From NCBI RefSeq assembly GCF_028289855.1, contig NZ_JAQGKZ010000101.1, positions 1 through 50,521 of the forward strand: a stretch of DNA of 50,521 nucleotides, given 5' to 3'. The translations under genes were made by a program, and so were the position numbers. Source of the stretch: Sphingomonas bacterium. GTDB taxonomy: Bacteria; Pseudomonadota; Alphaproteobacteria; Sphingomonadales; Sphingomonadaceae. The notes beneath the pieces are model-generated. The model was not told the DNA's origin and searched no databases. It was given only the letters and a program-made list of their open reading frames with translations. Shown piece after piece: positions 26,616 to 33,339 of this stretch; the first letter of the stretch is position 1; each line of letters begins with the position of its first letter.

Positions 26616-26652
26616 AACGCAATTGGGGAGCCGGTCTTGCGACCGACTCCCC
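26614..26652 (-). terminator. GCAA-capped stem and short T-run at the 3' end of the candidate RNA
   Basis: On the minus strand a 12-bp stem (GGGGAGTCGGTC pairing with GACCGGCTCCCC, one T-G wobble) is closed by a GCAA GNRA-type loop and followed by AATTGCGTTTT. On the plus strand the wobble becomes a C-A mismatch and no T-run follows, so the orientation favours the leftward transcript. The T-run begins seven bases after the stem, so termination would be weak; it overlaps the stop of the DUF4236 gene. Confidence 0.55.
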
Positions 26653-27345
26653 TGTCGCCGGACTTCGATCCGCTTGGCTTTCCCGAAGGTCGGCCCGCGC
26701 CATCTGGTTTCGGCGGCTCGCTACATCCGTGCTGCTCCGAAGAGCGGCGCCAGGTTTCGCGGGTTGCTCGGTTGCGTCGGCCCGAAGGCCCACGCAACTC
26801 TGCGGTTTCGCTCCGTCCGGACGATCCGAAAACCATCCTCGCTTCGCCCGCTCCACAAGAAACGGCCCGAGAGCCTTTTCCGCTTCGCGGTCGCTTTGGT
26901 CGGTTCGCCCGAAGGCTCCCCTTCCGCCGCTCGCTCCGCTCTCACCGCCCGAAGGCGCTTCCAGCGTCACGATTTGCTCCACCCCAATCACCCGAAAGCG
27001 ATCCGAATCTCGCGCCGGTCCACCAGTTTGATCCGAAGATCCACCAAGCTTTCCGGTTCGGTCGTCGGGGCCGGGCGCGATCATCCGAAGAGTCTCAGCA
27101 TTCCCGGCCACCGGCGGCCTCACAAAGTCTCGATGCCGAAGCATCTCCTCCTTGCGTCGTCGCCTCGGCTCCTTCCGGCTTCGCCGTTTGACGGGCGTCC
27201 CCAGCGGCTTTCCGCTGCAACTCACGACCGCTTTGTCCGAAGACTCGTCGATCGTGTGCGGGCCATCGGTTTGCAATGCCCGACCGGCTCGCTTGCGCGC
27301 TCCGGACCGGACCTAGCGGGGGCCGATGTCCCAACCTCGAAAGCA

Positions 27346-27441
27346 TCATCTTCGCCTTGCGGCTCGGCTGACATTCTCGAAGATCAAGTCCTTGAACAAC
27401 CATCCGATTTCTCGGCGAGTCACCCTCAGTCTCGATGTCAT
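27346..27441 (-). CDS. Candidate 31-aa peptide at the 5' end of the structured RNA
   Basis: An ATG at 27441 is preceded by AGGTGA with a 7-base spacer, a good ribosome binding site, and opens 31 codons ending at a TGA. The peptide starts MTSRLRVTRREIGWLFKDL and ends in a basic ARRR tail, with a short hydrophobic core (WLFKDLIF). It overlaps two weaker hairpins of the array (27325-27350 and 27370-27390). It could be a leader peptide or a small product of the RNA unit. It is too short to judge by composition alone. Confidence 0.35.
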   Translation of the reverse strand: MTSRLRVTRREIGWLFKDLIFENVSRAARRR

Positions 27442-27493
27442 CAAGCTGTCACCTAAACCGAGTCGCGCCAAGCACGAAACGCCGTCCTGCCCC

Positions 27494-27511
27494 TGTGGAT
27501 AACGTGGATAT
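27494..27511. promoter_or_regulatory. Two abutting DnaA-box-like 9-mers
   Basis: TGTGGATAA at 27494-27502 is a perfect DnaA box, and CGTGGATAT at 27503-27511 matches 7 of 9 positions with no gap between them. They lie just upstream of the structured RNA. Two boxes alone do not make an origin; DnaA-dependent regulation is possible. The stretch 27512-27635 holds no further gene I can see. Confidence 0.45.
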
Positions 27512-27635
27512 CGTGCACAGCGATCCCGCCTCCCTCGGCACCCGCGTTTCCGGCTAAATTCGCCGGCGATGCAACTTTGCGGCGCGCAAGGACGTTACGC
27601 TCCCGGCATTGATACAAAGCAAAGGGAATTTCGAC

Positions 27636-27947
27636 ATGCGTAAACTCATGCTCACGATCGGCGCCGCCACCATGGCGGTCTCGACGATGGTGCTGCCGGT
27701 TTCGTCCGCGCAAGCGCGCAAGCATTATTACAAGACCTATCGCGGCAATAACGGCCGCACCTATTGCACGCGGTCGGGCGGCACGACGGGCGCAGTCGTC
27801 GGCGGCGTCGGCGGCGCGGTACTCGGCAACGGCATCGCCGGCCGTGGAGACAAGCTGCTCGGTACGGTTGTCGGCGGCGTTGCCGGCGCGTTCGGCGGGC
27901 GGGCGATCGACCGCACGATCACCGCAAAGCGCCGCTGCCGCCGTTAA
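27636..27947 (+). CDS. Glycine-zipper secreted protein
   Basis: A 103-aa protein with a signal peptide ending SSAQA (residues 1-27). A Tyr/Arg-rich segment (KHYYKTYRGNNGRTYCTR) leads to a glycine-zipper hairpin, GAVVGGVGGAVLGNGIAG then LLGTVVGGVAGAFGG, and it ends RRCRR. This is the 17-kDa-antigen/glycine-zipper 2TM pattern of outer-membrane-associated small proteins. The ATG has AAGGGA about nine bases upstream. A strong terminator follows. Its exact role is unknown; the family is linked to envelope integrity and stress. Confidence 0.85.
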   Translation: MRKLMLTIGAATMAVSTMVLPVSSAQARKHYYKTYRGNNGRTYCTRSGGTTGAVVGGVGGAVLGNGIAGRGDKLLGTVVGGVAGAFGGRAIDRTITAKRRCRR

Positions 27948-27979
27948 GATCTACGCCGTCTGATGGCGGAATACCGGAA

Positions 27980-28009
27980 GGGGCGCGGTCGGCCGATCGC
28001 GCCCCTTTT
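27980..28009 (+). terminator. Rho-independent terminator of the glycine-zipper gene
   Basis: GGGGCGCG pairs with CGCGCCCC around a self-complementary TCGGCCGA core, followed by TTTT and, after two bases, TTTTT. It separates the glycine-zipper gene from osmC. Confidence 0.85.
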
Positions 28010-28029
28010 CGCTTTTTGGGAGAGATGAG

Positions 28030-28458
28030 ATGACGACACGCAGCGGTTCGGCCCGATACGACGGATTGGGCAAGGAGGGCGTCGGTCACGTCTCGACGCA
28101 GTCGGGGGTGCTTTCCGACCAGAAATACGGGTTCGACACGCGGTTCGGCGACGAGCCGGGGACCAATCCCGAGGAATTGATCGCCGCCGCGCACGCCAGT
28201 TGCTTCACGATGGCGCTGAGTTTCGCACTCGCGCGTGAAGGGTTCAGCGAGGGCACGCTGGAGACAACCGCCAAGGTAACGCTCGACAAGCAAGGCGAGG
28301 GCTTTGCGATCACGCGGTCGGCGCTGACGTTGAACGCGACCGTCGCCGGGATCGACGCCGACCAGTTCGCGCGGATCGCCGCCGATGCCAAGGCCAATTG
28401 CCCGGTGTCGAAGCTGCTCAATGCCGAGATCACGCTCGATCACACACTGACCGCCTGA
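28030..28458 (+). CDS. osmC: OsmC/Ohr family peroxiredoxin
   Basis: Cytoplasmic thiol peroxidase of 142 aa that reduces organic hydroperoxides. The two redox cysteines stand in AAHASCFTMAL (near residue 58) and ANCPVSKLL (near 126), the OsmC pattern. TNPEELIAAAHASC is the family signature. The ATG at 28030 follows a GGGAGA-rich stretch. It sits alone after a terminator, so it probably has its own promoter. Confidence 0.93.
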   Translation: MTTRSGSARYDGLGKEGVGHVSTQSGVLSDQKYGFDTRFGDEPGTNPEELIAAAHASCFTMALSFALAREGFSEGTLETTAKVTLDKQGEGFAITRSALTLNATVAGIDADQFARIAADAKANCPVSKLLNAEITLDHTLTA

Positions 28459-28499
28459 CGCGGTCGCAAGGCCCGGTGCGAGCCGGGCCTCGCCTTATG

Positions 28500-28862
28500 T
28501 CAGCTGCCGGTCGCGGCGGGCGCGCCATTGACGTATTTGATCGTCACGAACGACGCGTCGCACATGTTCACCGCCGGGAATACCGCCGAACTGTCATCAG
28601 CGAACGTCGCCTTCACTTCCCATTTGCACTGCGTACCGGTCTTGTCGAAATGGATCGTGGTCCGACCGGCTACCTTGATCGGCTTGGGCTTTTCGCCCTC
28701 CTCGACCTTGTTGGGCTGCCATTGGCTGGCGCCGGCCGGCGACACTTCGATCAACTTGATCTCCTTGCCGGTGCTGTTGGTCAGGATGAAGTTCCAGGCA
28801 TCGGCCCAAGCCGGAGTGGCAAACCCCAACATCGCGACTGCGACCGCCATTGCATAGCGCAT
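28500..28862 (-). CDS. Small periplasmic protein of unknown function
   Basis: A 120-aa protein with a signal peptide (MRYAMAVAVAMLGFATPAWA). The mature part starts DAWNFILTNSTGKEIKLIEVSP and has two cysteines (QCKWEV and NMCDAS) that could form a disulfide; the strand pattern suggests a small beta-sandwich. The ATG at 28862 is preceded by GGGGGG seven bases upstream. It converges on osmC with a 41-bp gap. No family is recognised with confidence. Confidence 0.75.
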   Translation of the reverse strand: MRYAMAVAVAMLGFATPAWADAWNFILTNSTGKEIKLIEVSPAGASQWQPNKVEEGEKPKPIKVAGRTTIHFDKTGTQCKWEVKATFADDSSAVFPAVNMCDASFVTIKYVNGAPAATGS

Positions 28863-29047
28863 CGTACGTCCCCCCGTGGCTCCCGCCGGAGTGCGGACGG
28901 GCGCGCGCGGACAGTCTATCGGATTCGGGGGGCGGGCGGCAAGAAGGAACCTTGCGACCGCCTTTGGGCAATCGACCGCCCGCCGCCGTAGGCCGTTCTT
29001 AACCACTTCGCGGGCATGACGAGCCCGATCGATCGGAGTTTCGTCGC

Positions 29048-29818
29048 GTGACCATCCGCCTTGGTTTTCTCGCCTGCCTTATCCCGCTTGCGCTCGCCGC
29101 ATGCGGGACCAAGCCTGCGCCCGAGAGCAACCTGGACTCGCTCGATGCCGAACTCGCCGGCAATACCGCGAACACCAGCGACCCGGCCATGCGCAGCGCG
29201 CTGCAGGACCAGATCATGGTCGATCCCGCGCTCGCCGGCCAATCGAACGCCGACACCATTCGCCCACCGCGCCAGCCCTATTCGGGCGCGATCCCGCCCG
29301 ATTCGGTCGCCGGCGGCAAGACCGACGGGACGATGACCGCGAGCGGATCGTCGTCATCGGGCGGCGGCAGATCCACCCCTGCCCCCTCGGGCGATTGCCC
29401 GCAGTGCAAGATCAAGGACGATTCGGTCACGCTGAGCGCGCTCGCCAGCCGCCAAGCCGACAGAAACACCGCGAAGTGTGCGCGCAGCCTGCAATATTCG
29501 ACCGGCTGGGTGCAGCGCCTGCCAGCCGATCTGCCGCTTTATCCCGACGCGCGCGTGGATGAGGCCGCCGGCGCGGCGGCCAACGGCTGTCGCTTGCGGG
29601 TTGTCAGTTTCTCGACCGGCGCCTCGATCCAGACCGTGCTCGACTATTATTACGGCCGCCTCACCGCCGCCGGCTATTCGGCCGAGCATCAGGCCGATGA
29701 CGGCCAGCACGTGCTGGGCGGCACCCGTGGCCGAGATGGCGCAGCGTACGTTATTTATCTCGAAACGCGCGGCGATGGGCGAACAGAGGTGGACTTGGTC
29801 GCAAATAACGGGAACTGA
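29048..29818 (+). CDS. Lipoprotein of unknown function
   Basis: A 256-aa envelope protein. The N-terminus MTIRLGFLACLIPLALAAC carries a lipobox (LAAC), and a disordered Ser/Gly/Pro-rich region (about residues 95-118) follows. The C-terminal half has the pattern VQRLPADLPLYPDARV... SFSTGASIQTVLDYYYGRL... YSAEHQADDGQHVLGG, which looks like a small alpha/beta domain used by hypothetical lipoproteins of sphingomonads. The start is a GTG at 29048 with GGAG upstream. Function unknown. Confidence 0.75.
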   Translation: MTIRLGFLACLIPLALAACGTKPAPESNLDSLDAELAGNTANTSDPAMRSALQDQIMVDPALAGQSNADTIRPPRQPYSGAIPPDSVAGGKTDGTMTASGSSSSGGGRSTPAPSGDCPQCKIKDDSVTLSALASRQADRNTAKCARSLQYSTGWVQRLPADLPLYPDARVDEAAGAAANGCRLRVVSFSTGASIQTVLDYYYGRLTAAGYSAEHQADDGQHVLGGTRGRDGAAYVIYLETRGDGRTEVDLVANNGN

Positions 29819-29843
29819 ATGCCCCGTCATCGCTTCTAACCGC

Positions 29844-29914
29844 TTCAGCACCCACGCGAGGCCGCCTACCCGATAACGGACAGCATAGGCAGCGCAGTTC
29901 GCGTGGGTGCTGAA
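29844..29914. repeat. 16-bp perfect inverted repeat around a 39-bp centre
   Basis: TTCAGCACCCACGCGA at 29844-29859 and its exact complement at 29899-29914. The centre has further partial pairing (GCCTA/TAGGC). It lies right after the lipoprotein gene and could be a degenerate mobile palindrome or an mRNA-stabilising stem. No T-run follows. Confidence 0.6.
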
Positions 29915-29944
29915 AATGAGGGCCACGCGCAAGCGCGGCCCTCA

Positions 29945-30016
29945 CTCCCGCGGAGGCGGGAGCCCGGAGCCACCAGGGTCAGCGTTTGTGATCCTGAACC
30001 CCCGCCTTCGCGGGGG
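29945..30016. repeat. Pair of REP-like hairpins before crcB
   Basis: A CTCCCGC/GCGGGAG hairpin at 29945-29962 and a CCCCCGC/GCGGGGG hairpin at 29999-30016, in opposite orientation relative to their loops (GGAG and CTTC), with related flanks. This is a third REP doublet, more diverged than the others. Confidence 0.6.
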
Positions 30017-30077
30017 AACGGCAGGATTGAAAACACGCCGGTTTGTGTCCCACCCCCCCGCCCGCTACAGGCGCGCA

Positions 30078-30449
30078 ATGAACTTCCTTCTCGTTATGAT
30101 CGGCGGTGCCGTGGGCAGCGCGGGCCGCTATGCGGTCGGCAAGCTGACGCTCGACACGCTCGGCCCGAATTACCCGTGGGGAACGCTGGCCGTGAACCTG
30201 ATCGGCGGGTTCCTGATGGGGCTGCTCGCGGGGATGCTCGCGCGCACCGGCGGCAGCGAGCATAGCCGTCTGCTGATCGGGGTCGGCCTGCTCGGCGGGT
30301 TCACGACCTTCTCCGCTTTCTCGCTCGACGCCGCGCTGATGATCGAGCGCGGGCAATGGGGGGTCGCGATGACCTATGCCCTGATTTCGGTGATCGGGTC
30401 GGTACTCGCGCTGTTCGGCGGGCTGTATCTGGTTAGGGCCGTAGCATGA
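30078..30449 (+). CDS. crcB: Fluoride exporter CrcB (Fluc)
   Basis: Inner-membrane fluoride channel of 123 aa with four membrane helices, acting as a dual-topology dimer. GGAVGSAGRYAVG, the WGTLAVNLIGGFLMG helix with its Asn, and GLLGGFTTFSAFS (the Phe-box with GxTTFS) are the family signatures. The ATG at 30078 was chosen because upstream in-frame sequence is REP repeat. No fluoride riboswitch was recognised in front. It overlaps the RluA gene by 4 bp. Confidence 0.94.
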   Translation: MNFLLVMIGGAVGSAGRYAVGKLTLDTLGPNYPWGTLAVNLIGGFLMGLLAGMLARTGGSEHSRLLIGVGLLGGFTTFSAFSLDAALMIERGQWGVAMTYALISVIGSVLALFGGLYLVRAVA

Positions 30450-31615
30450 GCGACATCCGTACCTTCACCGTCGCGCCCGATGACGACGGCATCCGGCTCG
30501 ACCGCTGGTTCAAGCGGCATTTGCCCGACACCAGCTTCACCACGGTCGCCAAATGGGCGCGCACCGGGCAACTGCGCGTCGATGGCGCGCGCGCCAAGCC
30601 GGGCGATCATGTCGCGCTGGGTCAGGTGTTGCGTGTCCCGCCGGTCGAGCCCGAACGCCAAGACGCCAAGCCCAAGCGCGAGCGTCCGCCGCTGTCGGAC
30701 GAGGAGGTCGCGTTTGCGCGCGATATCGTGATCCATCAGGACGCACAGGCGTTCGTGCTCAACAAACCCCCGGGGCTCGCGACGCAGGGCGGGACCAAGA
30801 CGACGCAGCATGTCGATGGCCTGCTCGACGCGCTGCAATATGACAATGAAGGCCGGCCAAAGCTTGTCCACCGGCTCGACAAGGACACGTCGGGCGCGCT
30901 GCTCGTCGCGCGCACCAGCCGGGCTGCCGCCTTCTTCGCCAAGACTTTTTCCGGACGCAGCGCGAAGAAGGTCTATTGGGCACTGATCGTCGGCGTGCCG
31001 TCGATCGAGGACGGGATGATCGACTTGCCGCTGGCCAAGCAGCCCGGCACCGGCGGCGAGAAGATGCACGTCGACGAGGCCGAGGGGATGCCCTCGCGCA
31101 GCCGCTATCGCGTGATCGAACGTGCCGGCAATTCGACTGCGTGGGTCGAGCTGACCCCCTATACCGGCCGCACGCACCAACTCCGCGTCCACATGGCGGC
31201 GATCGGCCACCCGATCGTCGGCGACGGGAAATATGGGGGTCCGGCGGCGTTTCTGACCGGCGGAATCAGCCGCAAAATGCACCTTCATTCGAGGCGGATC
31301 GCAGTCGATCATCCCGATGGCGGCAAGATCGACGTCGAGGCCGAACTGCCGCAGCATTTCGCCGACAGCCTGGCGCAACTCGGGTTCGACCAGATGCTCG
31401 GCAACATGATGCCGATCGACGATCCGCAACCGCCGACCCGAGCCGAGCAAAAGACCCGCGCCAAGCAGCACGCCAAAAACATTCGCAAGGACCGCAAGGG
31501 CGAACGCCGCAACCGCGGCGCGGTGGAGGCGCCGGGCCGCGGGGCGTCGCGCGGGACAAAGCCGGGTGCGAAAAAGCCAGGTGTGAAGAAGCCAAGCCCC
31601 AAAAAACGCCCATGA
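30446..31615 (+). CDS. RluA family pseudouridine synthase with basic tail
   Basis: A 389-aa RNA-modifying enzyme. An N-terminal S4-like domain (IRLDRWFKRHLPDTSFTTVAKW...) leads to the catalytic HRLDKDTSGALLVA motif near residue 140, whose Asp is the nucleophile, and a TGRTHQLRVHMA block near 250. The C-terminal 60 residues are highly basic (KKPGVKKPSPKKRP) and probably bind rRNA. RluC, for 23S rRNA, is the closest typical member, but specificity cannot be set from sequence alone. The ATG overlaps the crcB stop. Confidence 0.9.
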   Translation: MSDIRTFTVAPDDDGIRLDRWFKRHLPDTSFTTVAKWARTGQLRVDGARAKPGDHVALGQVLRVPPVEPERQDAKPKRERPPLSDEEVAFARDIVIHQDAQAFVLNKPPGLATQGGTKTTQHVDGLLDALQYDNEGRPKLVHRLDKDTSGALLVARTSRAAAFFAKTFSGRSAKKVYWALIVGVPSIEDGMIDLPLAKQPGTGGEKMHVDEAEGMPSRSRYRVIERAGNSTAWVELTPYTGRTHQLRVHMAAIGHPIVGDGKYGGPAAFLTGGISRKMHLHSRRIAVDHPDGGKIDVEAELPQHFADSLAQLGFDQMLGNMMPIDDPQPPTRAEQKTRAKQHAKNIRKDRKGERRNRGAVEAPGRGASRGTKPGAKKPGVKKPSPKKRP

Positions 31616-31827
31616 TCGCTTTTCGCAAATGGGGATTGATCCATCGCCCGGTCAGCGTGATCGGCTGGGTCATCACGATCGCCGCGATCGCGTTCATGGT
31701 GCAGGTGTTTCTGGCGATCGATGCGCGATCGCATTCTAATACCGACACGCTGTACGGCATCTATCCATTCTGGGGCGTGACGTTCCTCGGCTGGGAATGG
31801 CTCGCGCGTCGGCTGTCGTCCGACTGA
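31612..31827 (+). CDS. Small membrane protein (71 aa)
   Basis: Two membrane segments, around residues 17-36 and 50-65, with a charged C-terminus (EWLARRLSSD). The ATG overlaps the stop of the RluA gene, and its own TGA overlaps the next ATG, so it belongs to the crcB-rluA operon. No family recognised. Its reality rests on the tight overlap at both ends and the membrane pattern. Confidence 0.65.
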   Translation: MIAFRKWGLIHRPVSVIGWVITIAAIAFMVQVFLAIDARSHSNTDTLYGIYPFWGVTFLGWEWLARRLSSD

Positions 31828-32423
31828 TGCATCCCAATTCCGCCTTTCGCTGGGAAGACCGCGCCGCGATGCGCGCGTTGGTGAGCGAGCTCGGGTTCGG
31901 CCAGCTGTTCGCAGCGACGCCCGATGGGCCGCGCGTCGCGCAGGTGCCGGCGGTGTGGCTCGACGACGACACGCTCGGGCTGCACCTGGCGCGCGGCAAC
32001 GGCATCCTGCGGCATCTCGACGGGGCGACCGCGTTGTTCTCGGCACTCGGCCCCGACGGCTATATCAGCCCCGATTGGTACGGTCTCGGCAACGACCAGG
32101 TGCCGACCTGGAATTATGTCGCGGTCGAGCTGGAAGGCACGATGCGCAAGATGAATCATGACGCGCTGGTTGCGCAGATCGATCGGCTGTCCGCCGAACA
32201 GGAAGCCAAACTCGACAAGCCGCCATGGACGCGCGGCAAGATGGACCCCAAGCTGGTCGATAAGATGACGACCGCGATCGTCGGTTTCCGGCTGGAGATC
32301 GCCGCGTGGCGCGGGACGATCAAGCTGGGCCAGAACAAGCCTGAAGCCGCGCGGCTCGCCGCCGCCGATGGCGCGGAGGCGTCGGGGCGACGCGGCATCG
32401 CGCATTGGATGCGCAACGCGTGA
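31827..32423 (+). CDS. FMN-binding negative transcriptional regulator-like protein (PaiB family)
   Basis: A 198-aa split-barrel flavin-binding protein. It begins MHPNSAFRWEDRAAMRALV and has GYISPDWYGLGNDQVPTWNY, the PaiB hallmark (ISPxWY...VPTWNY), followed by an EKPPWT-like KPPWTRGKM segment. PaiB proteins are described as regulators of degradative enzymes; some may act as flavin enzymes. The ATG overlaps the preceding stop (TGATG), and the end overlaps the HAD gene (GTGA). Confidence 0.88.
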   Translation: MHPNSAFRWEDRAAMRALVSELGFGQLFAATPDGPRVAQVPAVWLDDDTLGLHLARGNGILRHLDGATALFSALGPDGYISPDWYGLGNDQVPTWNYVAVELEGTMRKMNHDALVAQIDRLSAEQEAKLDKPPWTRGKMDPKLVDKMTTAIVGFRLEIAAWRGTIKLGQNKPEAARLAAADGAEASGRRGIAHWMRNA

Positions 32424-33079
32424 CGCGTCTCGCGATCTTCGACTGTGACGGAACATTGGTCGACAGCCAGGCGAACATCTGCCGCGCGGTGGAGGATGCC
32501 TTTACCGAGGCGCGCGTCGCGGTGCCGCCGCGCGACGCGATCCGGCGGATCGTTGGGCTGAGCCTGGTCGAAGCGATGCAGGCGCTGGTGCCCGACGCCG
32601 GCGACGCGGATCATCGCACGCTGGCGCAAGGCTATAAGGACAAGTTCGTCGCGATGCGGGCGAGCGGCGCGCTGGACGACGAGCCATTATTCAACGGCAT
32701 CGCCGAGCTGGTCGCGACGCTTGCGTCCGACGGCTGGTTGCTCGGCGTAGCGACCGGCAAGTCCAACCGCGGTCTCGCGCACGTGCTCGCCGCGCATAAC
32801 CTCGCGCACCATTTCGTCACGCTGCAGACCGCCGACCGCCACCCGTCCAAGCCGCATCCCTCGATGATCGAGGCGGCGATCGCCGAGGCTGGGGCCGACC
32901 CGGCGACGACCGCGATGATCGGCGACACCAGTTATGACATGATAATGGCGACCAACGCCGGCGTGCGTGCGGTTGGCGTCGGCTGGGGCTATCACCCGCC
33001 GGAGGAGCTGACCGCGGCGGGCGCGCACGCCGTGGCGCTTGCCGTCGCCGATCTGCCGCACCATCTGGAGGCCCGATGA
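32420..33079 (+). CDS. HAD hydrolase, phosphoglycolate phosphatase-like
   Basis: A 219-aa haloacid-dehalogenase phosphatase. Motif I is IFDCDGTLVDSQ near the N-terminus with the nucleophile Asp, motif II is VATGKSN, motif III the Lys in SKPHPSM, and motif IV is MIGDTSYDMIMATNAG. The alpha-helical cap type matches Gph/PpaX enzymes. The GTG at 32420 overlapping the previous stop is preferred over an upstream TTG. It probably removes phosphate from a small metabolite in the cytoplasm. Confidence 0.88.
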   Translation: MTRLAIFDCDGTLVDSQANICRAVEDAFTEARVAVPPRDAIRRIVGLSLVEAMQALVPDAGDADHRTLAQGYKDKFVAMRASGALDDEPLFNGIAELVATLASDGWLLGVATGKSNRGLAHVLAAHNLAHHFVTLQTADRHPSKPHPSMIEAAIAEAGADPATTAMIGDTSYDMIMATNAGVRAVGVGWGYHPPEELTAAGAHAVALAVADLPHHLEAR

Positions 33080-33339
33080 CCGACAATCCCACCCCCGCAA
33101 TTGTGCGCAACCGCTTCCTCATCATCAACGCCGCGCGGCTGGCCGGGATTGCCGGCGCGGTGCTGGGCATTGTCCTGATCGGGCGGTTCGAGCAAATGCC
33201 GCTCAAGTTGCTCGGCGCGGCGATCGTGCTGTCGTCGATCTACATGTCGTGGACCATCCCCGCGGCGCTGGCACACCGCTGGGCGACGCCGGGCAACGTC
33301 CGGACCAATCGGCGGCGGCCCCCCAAGCTCCCCAAATGA
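33076..33339 (+). CDS. Small membrane protein (87 aa)
   Basis: Two membrane helices (about residues 18-37 and 44-63) and a basic tail (RTNRRRPPKLPK). The ATG overlaps the HAD stop and its TGA overlaps the ATP12 start, so it is part of this tightly packed operon. It starts MTDNPTPAIVRNRFLIINAAR. No known family recognised. Confidence 0.75.
   Translation: MTDNPTPAIVRNRFLIINAARLAGIAGAVLGIVLIGRFEQMPLKLLGAAIVLSSIYMSWTIPAALAHRWATPGNVRTNRRRPPKLPK

Larger units (their letters stand above)
26611..27470 (-). ncRNA. Candidate large structured RNA: array of TTCG-capped hairpins
   Basis: No convincing protein fits this stretch. On the minus strand it folds into a chain of short hairpins whose loops lie at about plus positions 26684, 26738, 26783, 26827, 26868, 26910, 26950, 26993, 27034, 27086, 27137 and 27238, spaced mostly 40-54 nt. 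Eleven loops are TTCG and one is CTCG. Many share one plan: an outer stem, a purine-rich internal loop with likely tandem G-A pairs, an inner 2-5 bp stem, and TTCG. Examples: 27223-27256 (outer CACGATCG/CGGTCGTG, inner GTC/GAC), 27121-27156 (CGCAAGG/CTTTGTG, inner GATGC/GCATC), 26771-26798 (GTTGCGT/ACGCAAC, inner GGCC/GGCC), 26937-26966 (CGCT/AGCG, inner CGCC/GGCG), 27015-27056 (CCGG/CCGG, inner GATC/GATC). The helix at 26819-26838 is continuous over 8 bp only when G-U pairs of the minus strand are allowed. The 5' end is uncertain. Confidence 0.6.

Noticed and set aside
26676..27256. CRISPR array
   Set aside because: Units share only the CTTCGG core, spacing varies from 40 to 54 nt, stems differ in sequence and no cas gene is present.
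26605..27276. A 223-codon open frame on the minus strand (and a 301-codon frame on the plus strand) through the hairpin array
   Set aside because: Both give low-complexity Gly/Arg/Ser or Pro/Ser/Arg sequence with no domain. The pairing pattern, G-U wobble and repeated tetraloops explain the sequence better.
26611..27470. tmRNA, RNase P RNA or a group II intron
   Set aside because: No tRNA-like ends, no RNase P conserved core, no recognisable domain V or intron-encoded protein.
27494..27511. Replication origin
   Set aside because: Only two DnaA-like boxes, no AT-rich unwinding region and no repA or dnaA nearby.
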